From the NCBI GenBank assembly GCA_009760855.2, contig WPIO01000007.1, forward strand, positions 3,117,501 to 3,181,500: a stretch of DNA of 64,000 bases, written 5' to 3'. How positions within the stretch are numbered: the first letter of the stretch is position 1; each line of letters opens with the position of its first letter. The stretch is from Cristatella mucedo (taxonomy: Eukaryota; Bryozoa; Phylactolaemata; Cristatellidae). The notes below the pieces were generated by a model that was not told the DNA's origin, made no database searches, and saw only the letters and a program-made list of their open reading frames with translations. The translations under genes were made by a program, and so were the position numbers. This document shows, in pieces, positions 56,936-64,000 of the stretch.

Positions 56936-57004
56936 AGTGAGTCTCAATTCGCATCTAAAGCACCTTTGGGATTCCCCTTATAAGTTCGGGAGGGAGACTG
57001 CTCG

Positions 57005-57277
<273 letters not shown>

Positions 57278-57414
57278 CTCGAGCAAAAATTCAAGGTGTT
57301 TCTCAAAAAGGCTTAACCGCTGTTGAAGAATGTTGGGCTAATAAGGCTGGTAGTGAAGAAAAGGGGTTCGTACAGCACGCACGCTCAGTGCGAGGCGTTC
57401 GTATTTTTAGTGTC

Positions 57415-57710
57415 GATAATCTGGGCCTTGGCCTAAGGGAAAGGTGCTCGCACCTAGCAAACCAAGTCGAGGTTTCGAGTCCTGCAGTCCTGGCGATGCT
57501 TTATTGCCCACTGCAAGCGCGAGTGATCGCTGTTACTGCTCTTCTGACGCTATGAGCAGCTCGCTGCGCGTGGACTCGCTTCGCTGAGTCATAGTAGCTC
57601 CGGTTTCACGTTGGACACCGCTGTGCCCTTTTTCCGCGTGACTGACCTAAGGAAAGAATTTCTCGCTTTAATAAATATAGATGTAAATGAGTCCGTTGAA
57701 TCAGCTTACA
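57415..57710 (+). mobile_element. SINE family B, interrupted
   Basis: Head GGCCTAAGGGAAAGGTGC, box B GTTTCGAGTCC, body and TACTGCTCTTCTGACGCTAT. The expected end GTTGAATCAGCTTA comes about 125 bp later at 57694, suggesting an insertion of foreign sequence. Confidence 0.5.
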
Positions 57711-57921
57711 ATTTAATTTTTATTTAAAGAAGTAATTTTGTTTGCAATCAAAAAGGGGATTACTGAGATGAATGTGTAACGCCGAACGCTCGGCGGAGAA
57801 GGAGGCGCATGGTGCCGCTTGCCAAGCGGCGCAGTCCACTCTCGAAAGCCGGCTCGGTGTCTTGGTAGAGTAAAAAAACAGGTCGCCGCGCCTACGGCGT
57901 TTTTGGCGCCATCCTACTTAC

Positions 57922-58000
57922 CTTCTAAGACGTCGCGAGTTTGTTGGTATGAGCTGGACCGAGGCACTAAACGCAGATAGGCGACTTTACTGAACTTCAT
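57922..58000 (-). CDS. Possible first coding exon of an unknown minus-strand gene
   Basis: An ATG with an in-frame stop 24 bases upstream opens 26 codons (starting MKFSKVAYLRLVPR) and runs into a near-perfect donor (G|gtaagtagg). The surrounding 57.78-58.10 kb is CpG-rich, as at the other gene starts. The basic N-terminus could be a mitochondrial presequence. No downstream exon was identified, so this remains a weak call. Confidence 0.25.
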
Positions 58001-58199
58001 TCGCTTCGCACACAGCACTTCATGTCACTTCGCATTCTAGCTCAGCCGTATCCATCCTCTGCACTCGTCGAAAACAGTCGACACGACAAGCGTCTGGGGC
58101 GTAATACGGAAGTAATGATAATGATAATAATAATTCAATATTATTAATTAAACATGTCTCATTATTTAATAGTCAACATATTATTACCATTTAATTATT

Positions 58200-58345
58200 T
58201 AATAAAAATAACATTGATAGTAGTACACTTGATAGAGCGCCCTCAGAGAACTCAGTCTTGCTGCAAGCAAAGCACGATCGAATGGTTAGTGGTAGCATGC
58301 TCAATGACAGCAAGCATACAATGGTTAAGGGTGACGTGCGCAACT
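58200..58345 (-). mobile_element. LINE family 1 tail and 3' UTR fragment
   Basis: Minus-strand tail near 58222-58260 (partly deleted) and the 3' UTR repeat. AT-rich sequence precedes it. Confidence 0.6.
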
Positions 58346-58539
58346 ACTTCTTACTACTTCTTACTACTACTACAATAAGAAGATAGTAAGCACGACTCAC
58401 GTAGTAGGTAGGGAGCAAGACATGCGAGTAGGTAGAAAGAAGGCAGGAAGAAAAACTCACCGTGTAAACCCACCAAGCCAGACGGTTGCTTGTCGTGTGA
58501 GCGTGACACCACCGCAATCTTGTCCGGCCCCAAACCGGA

Positions 58540-58680
58540 CTAAAAAGGTGCTCGCCCCAACCGAGGTCAAAGTGAGTGCATTTTATGGCCGAGGTTGTGG
58601 GCTGGAGCCCCGTGGCAGTTATGTGAAGCGCACGAATAGAGATTAAGCTCTCTTAGGGTGCTATACAAATGGATTATATC
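58540..58680 (+). mobile_element. SINE family A copy
   Basis: Head AAAAAGGTGCTCGCCCCAAC, box-B-like GTGGGCTGGAGCCCC, tail with AATAGAGATTAAGCTCTC. Confidence 0.75.
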
Positions 58681-58704
58681 TTAAATAAAATTAATAAATA
58701 AAAT

Positions 58705-58848
58705 TAATTTGTATAGCGTCCTAAGAAAACTTAATCTCTATTCAGGTGCTTCACAGGTGCCACGGGGCCCCTCGAGCCCACGAACTCGGCCGCAGACCTT
58801 GGTCGGAGCGAGCACCTTAACCACTCGGCCAAGCCAGCTCTAAGAGCA
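58705..58848 (-). mobile_element. SINE family A copy, inverted relative to its neighbour
   Basis: Minus strand: TTGGCCGAGTGGTTAAGGTG (excellent box A region), GTGGGCTCGAGGGG, GAATAGAGATTAAGTTTTC. Only about 25 AT-rich bases separate it from the plus-strand copy. Confidence 0.8.
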
Positions 58849-58849
58849 G

Positions 58850-59235
58850 GAGAAACCGACCGCGTGCGCGTATGCGAACGTGTTTGAGGTCCGCCCTCCT
58901 CGTTTCGAGCCTTCTCGTCGACCGCACAGCGTCGGAACTTCGGCTGTCGTCAATGAGCGATGTGAGGGCGCGCCTACTCCGCTCCCCGCGTGGCGAAGGC
59001 TCAAACGTGGGTAGGTCACTGGCTGGCGCTGTCTGACTCCTCCGCTGACGTCGTCCTGCGCTGGCTCCCTCGCGGGCTCGCTCTCGGCTGCTCTGAAGCG
59101 GACGCTCCGCCTTTCGCCGAGCGACTTCCGCCGACACCGGCCCTCCTCACACTCCCTCTCGCTGAAGCTTTGCCGAAGCTACGTCGAAGCTTCGGCTTCC
59201 GCTGACACTACGGCTTCCGCCGGATCTGGGTGAAA
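58850..59235. other. CpG-rich stretch without recognised gene
   Basis: GC-rich with CG dinucleotides; frames on both strands are Arg/Ser/Leu-rich and without domains. Confidence 0.35.
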
Positions 59236-59324
59236 TCATTAACAATTATCTCATCGACAATTATTTCCTCAAGAAACTCGTCTCTGCGGAGCCATAAAGC
59301 ACCCTGCCACATTAGTAGGCCTTT

Positions 59325-59408
59325 GCAGCAAATGTAAAGCGCCTAGAAAGAGATTAAGTTCTCTGAGGGCGCTTTATCAAGTGCAATATTATTATTATTA
59401 TTATTATA
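59325..59408 (+). mobile_element. Solo LINE family-1 tail, near consensus
   Basis: AAGCGCCTAGAAAGAGATTA, then GTTCTCTGAGGGCGCTTTAT and (ATT)n, with no LINE or SINE sequence upstream. Confidence 0.75.
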
Positions 59409-59814
59409 AAGTAAGCATGCATTCACCGACCGCCGTGCTATAAAGCTAAACTGTAAGCCGTAAACCCGCCAAATCAGCTTGCCGCGAATTTGAACCCGAG
59501 AAACCTGCCAAACCAGCCAGCAGTATTTCTCAAGATCCTTCCTCAATGGCGACACGCCGCAGACGCAGCTTCAGCTGGATTCAGCTCCAGGCTCCGTGAT
59601 GGGAGGGGGGCAAAGCAAACTTCTTTTTAGAGTGTCAATCGAAGAGGCGCTCTCCTGGCGGACCTGGCCTTTGACCTGGAGCATCCAGCTCTCCAAAAGC
59701 GTTTTAAAAAGCTTACCTGCGAATTATAGCAAACCGGGAATACACAATACGATTTTAGATAACATTATTAGACGTGCATCTGAGTCTTCCGAGCGGACTT
59801 CTAAATGACGGATT

Positions 59815-60830
59815 TGACCTTGTGTAACCCCATCAGGGTTGACGTTGAACTGCCTAGCGAGCCAAAATCCTTACAGCGATAAGGGCGGCGTGCAATATTA
59901 GCCGTATTGGGACTGCCGAAATATTATTCGCGGTTTCTGAATTACAGCGACGAAGAGCCGTTAACATAACAGTCCATGGTTAGGAGGATAACAAGCCCAA
60001 GTCGAGTAACTGCATAACTGGTGCTCTATGCTTTGAGACAGGCTGCACAGTTGAGCTCAAGGCATCGAGCCAGGAGGAGGAAGTTTCGCCCGAGGTAATA
60101 GCGCCCGAGGTCTGCAGGCTAGTGGTGCTCTGCGCCTCTCACCCGTGAGAGTTTTTGCATGCTATGGCTGATTTGGAGCGTCTGTCACCCTCGGCGGATG
60201 TCGAATATTTTGGTTCGAGCGACCTAACCAGCTCGCCTCCCATCCGCACCCTGACGGCAGCTTGGCCCAGCGGGGGGGGGGGGGAACTCTCAGCCCGTTG
60301 ACTGTATCGTGTACGAAACAGCCCTGCTATGCAAGTAAACCCGTCTAGCGCTCATTGCTGCCGCAGCGGACCGCTCAGTAACAGCGGACAGCTGCATGGC
60401 CGTAATTAATACTAAGCATGAAGCATCAATTATAATAAACGTAATAATAGTTATATTTTTGCAGTGCCCGCTACCAAACAGCAACGACTGGCGGCAGGTG
60501 AAGCCTGCGGGCATTGCCCGAACGGCCCAACCTCGTGGCGGTGGCGCTTAAAACGTTCGGGGGTTACCTGAACGGGCCACCAGGAGACTTTCGGCCCGTT
60601 TGGCCCGCGGCTGCTCTCAATCAATCAGCAGTGGTCGCGCTCCGGTGCAACCAAGTTCCATATGCACGCTATGTCGGGCCAACCGCCCTACGTCGCGCAA
60701 GCGAGCTCTCCGGAGCAAACTGCTGGGCGCGCTGTTCCTCATTAGAACTTACTACCTTTACATGCGTATTTCTTAGCGGTATTTCGCCCTAAGAACATAA
60801 CAAAAAATGTGTATACGTTTAGTATAAGTT
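59815..60830. other. No recognisable gene
   Basis: Includes a 12-base G run near 60271. Open frames lack domains. Confidence 0.4.
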
Positions 60831-61084
60831 ACTGTTTCCCGGTGACATCGATGCTCTAGAGTCTCCTGCTGACATAGGATTTATAGCGTAGCAGTGCATT
60901 ATAGCGAAGAGGCGACCTGCCACTTGAGAAAAGAAGAACTCTCGAGACTCAATGTGAGCTCAATGAGCAGGCGTCCGTTCGTCATCCACAAGTCGCGAAT
61001 CGCTGCTGCTTGAAATGTGCTGCAGAGACAATGCAGTTCAGTTTTGGTTCTCTTCGGTAAAATAACTACAATAATATTTAAGTA

Positions 61085-63155
61085 ATAATATGCATTTAAT
61101 ATAGCACCCTCGGAGAGCTCAATATCTTTCAAGGCACATATACATTTGCTGTAAAGGAAGCACGATTGAATGATTAGCGGTAGCATGCTCAATGAAAAAG
61201 CATAAGCATGGTTTGTAATGTAATGTAATGTATCTCCGTCAGTAACTCCACAAAGTCAAAAAGACCATGTGGGTGTTACGCAGGAGAGTTTTGTATAGCG
61301 CACTCACAGCCTAAGGGGCTTTCGGTACGCATTCGGTAGCCAACAGACTTCGTCTCACGAAACACAGAGAAAGTGGGAAGCATAGCAGAGTTAGGAGAGC
61401 AGTTGAGGTAGTGAGTAGCATAGAAGTAGCAGTTCAGGACCGCTGAAAAAGATGTGCCATAGTCGGCAGTTGGAGAGTAGATGTCGTTGCGTAAGAATTG
61501 GGGAAGCGAGTTCCACAGTCTAGGACCTGCAGAGCTAAAGCTTCTGTCGCCAACTGTCTTTAAGCGGAGGAATGGGACAGCTAATTTATTGTCCACACAG
61601 GACCTGAGGGCAAGAACAGGCTGAAACTGATGCAGCAGTTCAGCTAGGTACGAAGGAGCCAAGCCGTGGCGGGCCTTGTGGGTCAGTGTAAGAACTTTGC
61701 TCTGTATCCTTTGCTCAACCGGCAACCATCCTAGCTCTTTCAGCAGAGGTGACACGTGCTCAAACCGCTGGGACTTGAAGACCAGCCTTGCAGCCATATT
61801 CATAGTCCGCTGTAGTGGCATAATAGCTTTCTTTGGGGGTGACTTGCACAGCATCAGCATGCACAGCATCAGCATGCACAGTTTCAGCACGCATAAACAT
61901 GCAAATGACGAGTCGTATGGACTCACTAAATTCAGTCACAGATAGATGCGTTTTAGTTTCTTTTTAAACGTGGTTAAGTCAGGGGATGTCGTGACGTAAG
62001 TCGGAAGGAATTTCCAGGCTTTGAGAGCAGACGAACTGAAGGCACAGTCTCCAAAGGATTTGAGGTTAGTACGAAGTATAGATAAACGATTAGATTTCGA
62101 AAAGCGACCGGTACGTTGCTTAGCCCGGAGGGAACTAGATCTGCTAGGTAAGCTGAAGCCAAACAATGAAGGGACCTAAAAGTAAGCGACAAAAATCCTT
62201 GACGTTGATTTGTTGCATGACTGAAAGCCAATGCAGGTCGGCTAGAAGTGGTGTTATATAGCAACTTCGACGCTCACGATAGACAAGACTAGCTGCAGGG
62301 TTTTTCACAAGATGCAAGCACCTGATTGCACAGGCCGGTAGACCAGTCAGCGGTGAATTACAGAAGTCAGGACAAGATGTCACAAATGCATGAACCAATT
62401 TAAATGTATCCCCATCTAAGCAAGCCCGAATTTTAGAAATATCACGTAGCTGAAAGTATGCAGACTGGACGGTGGAGCTGATGTGGTCGTCTAATGAAAG
62501 GTCATTTTTGAATAGGACTCCAAGATTTCGTGCAGATTCAACAAGACATATGCTGGCAGAGCCGATTGTGAGCATTAACCTTTCCAACTTCCGAATCACA
62601 CTTGGTTTGCCCATAACAATTAAGTTGTTTTTTATCATCATTCGATTTAAGAAAGTTTGCTGCCATCCATTTGCGGATGTCATCAATACATGCCGAAATA
62701 AATTTGAGAGAATCCGTGCTGGAGGGCTGGCAGGGATCAACTGAGTTTCATCTTCGTATAAGTGAAAGCCTAGATTGTGGCTAGCAATCACATCAATAAG
62801 AGGGAGAGTATAAACCGTGAAAAGAACAGGACCAGGCACAGATCCCCAAGGTACCCGATACTTCAGAGGTTCTTCGGATGATCTGTGTCCATTCACACCA
62901 ATACTCCGGAGTCCCCCACTGAGATAGGACCTGAACCTTTGTAAGGCAGAAGAATATTTGGTCGAGAGTGTGATCTCTTTTGTCTACGGGGCATGCATAT
63001 GAGCCAAGAGGGAAAATGAACCAGCCAATGCACGAATCTCGGCGCACATAAAGACAGTTGGGTAATCAAAGTAAATCTTAAAATCACCCATTACGATAAC
63101 AAGACGATCCAGCGAACGCTGAATCGATATTAGATCTAAATAAATTAAAGTAAAG
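61085..63155 (-). mobile_element. LINE family 1, interrupted and rearranged copy with endonuclease remnant
   Basis: Minus strand: tail at 61085-61160, 3' UTR, nested family-2 element (61206-61838), C-terminal block (62166-61936), RNLGVLFKNDLSLDDHISST (near 62510) and the RT palm remnant with YEDE in place of YADD. At 62950-63155 comes an endonuclease segment with VIVMGDFKIYFDYP and KRDHTLDQIF. The endonuclease joins the RT late region directly, so linker and early RT are deleted. It shows that family 1 encoded an APE-type endonuclease. Confidence 0.75.
61206..61838 (-). mobile_element. LINE family 2, 3' end nested in family 1
   Basis: Minus strand frame of about 190 codons ([20 protein letters not shown] to stop near 61276) followed by the tail (ACATTACATTACATTAC at 61206). 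Family-1 3' UTR lies on both sides. Very similar to the 31.1-kb copy. Confidence 0.85.
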
Positions 63156-63159
63156 CATT

Positions 63160-64000
63160 TATCGGTACCCATGAGGTGGGCAATAGATGATTACCACCGA
63201 CGGCAACTTGATATTGTCGGGACTGAATGCAAGGCTACCAGTTTATTGACCTCGGGGTGTGTAAGAAAGAGAAACCTGTCTGAAGGACGGGCGTTGGTAA
63301 TCGTCGGACAGTTAGTCTATTTTAGCCGAATCTTGGTCACTCCAAGCAAGTTGTGGGCATTAACAACAATCATGTCGTGTATTATTAAGGGGTTAATGCA
63401 CATTCCATAGAAATACTTTAAAACCGACCGCTGGTGTTAAGCATTAATGACTAGCAGGCTACAGTGATTCAATTCAGGACTTCCGGGAGAGTGTGGTGGG
63501 TGGTTCGAAACGGAGCAAACGTTCCTGTAGGAGCGTTCCGTGCCACGTCTCTTGGTCCGCCTGGCTTTCGAACTGGATACCCAAATTTGCGAATCGTGGC
63601 AGAGAAAGCGACATCTAGGAATGCGTGCGTCTGTGAAATCGTATTGAGACTTACTCAGTGAACGTTTGTTGCACTTCTAGAGCCCAAGACCATGGGTGCA
63701 AGTCTTGCAGCAGGCAGTTTCTTATACCAAGCCCGTGCCGCACTGGAAGCTGGAGGTCGCGTGTCACTTCCGTCATGTATTCCTCAAAATCCACCTTATA
63801 CTCAGGCCCGAATCACCTGAGGTCTTGGTCCAACGAAGACAGAAGTTGTTACCACTAGTAAGTCGCAGCGAATGAATTCGGTGGGTGGCTTGTTCTTAGA
63901 AGCAAGCCATCTCCAACGGCACTGTATGCAGGCCGCTTTTTCGGCTTACAAACCCGGGTATAGGGATGTCGGAGTTACATGAGTAATAGACGTACAATTG
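63160..64000. other. No recognisable gene at the right end
   Basis: Short frames without domains. Part of 63.16-63.42 kb may be decayed LINE endonuclease sequence, but I cannot show it. Confidence 0.35.

Noticed and set aside
60440-60560. Possible spliced exon after atatttttgcag
   Set aside because: Good acceptor shape, but the following frames have no domain, partner exon or supporting donor.

Overview
The window looks like nuclear DNA of a multicellular animal, probably an invertebrate bilaterian. Three protein-coding genes have spliced coding exons with phase-compatible GT/AG junctions. Introns run up to several kilobases. Much of the rest is non-LTR retrotransposons, tRNA-derived SINEs and dinucleotide repeats. 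I cannot name the species.

Layout. 0-7.7 kb is repeat-dominated (LINE remnants, SINEs, long CA runs). 7.92-8.99 kb (minus) is the first coding exon of a class IX myosin (RA-like domain plus the start of the motor with its P-loop). It sits in a GC- and CpG-rich block reaching about 11.3 kb, likely the promoter island, and its later exons lie outside the window. 11.4-18 kb is LINE and SINE sequence, including the longest reverse-transcriptase ORF (551 codons, 14.5-16.2 kb). 19.28-38.29 kb (minus) is a complete seven-exon PDE12 gene (2',5'-phosphodiesterase 12). The predicted protein is 648 residues and every junction is in phase. Its introns hold LINE copies, a 260-bp CT tract and a 14-bp minisatellite. 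38.4-44.9 kb is again LINE-rich. 45.1-53.5 kb (plus) is a CNBD1-like gene with two cyclic-nucleotide-binding-type folds: eight exons, all in phase, with the extreme 5' exon not found. 54-64 kb is repeat-rich, with a possible orphan first exon of an unknown minus-strand gene near 57.95 kb.

Mobile elements. LINE family 1 is CR1/L2-like: an APE-type endonuclease remnant, a YADD reverse transcriptase, a 3' UTR with internal repeats, and a 3' tail forming a double-stem hairpin followed by (ATT)n. LINE family 2 is related but distinct and ends in a (TACAT)n-like tail. SINE family A is tRNA-like at its 5' end and carries the family-1 tail at its 3' end, so family 1 probably mobilises it. SINE family B is tRNA-like, about 180 bp, with two strong internal hairpins. 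Several copies are nested, and one 354-bp SINE-plus-LINE block occurs twice, apparently without a difference, 4.5 kb apart.

The three genes do not form a pathway: an actin motor with RhoGAP function in its family, a mitochondrial oligoadenylate/poly(A) nuclease, and a poorly characterised protein with CNB-type folds. No CRISPR array, operon or prokaryotic feature was seen. All statements come from reading the sequence and from family knowledge; no database search was run.
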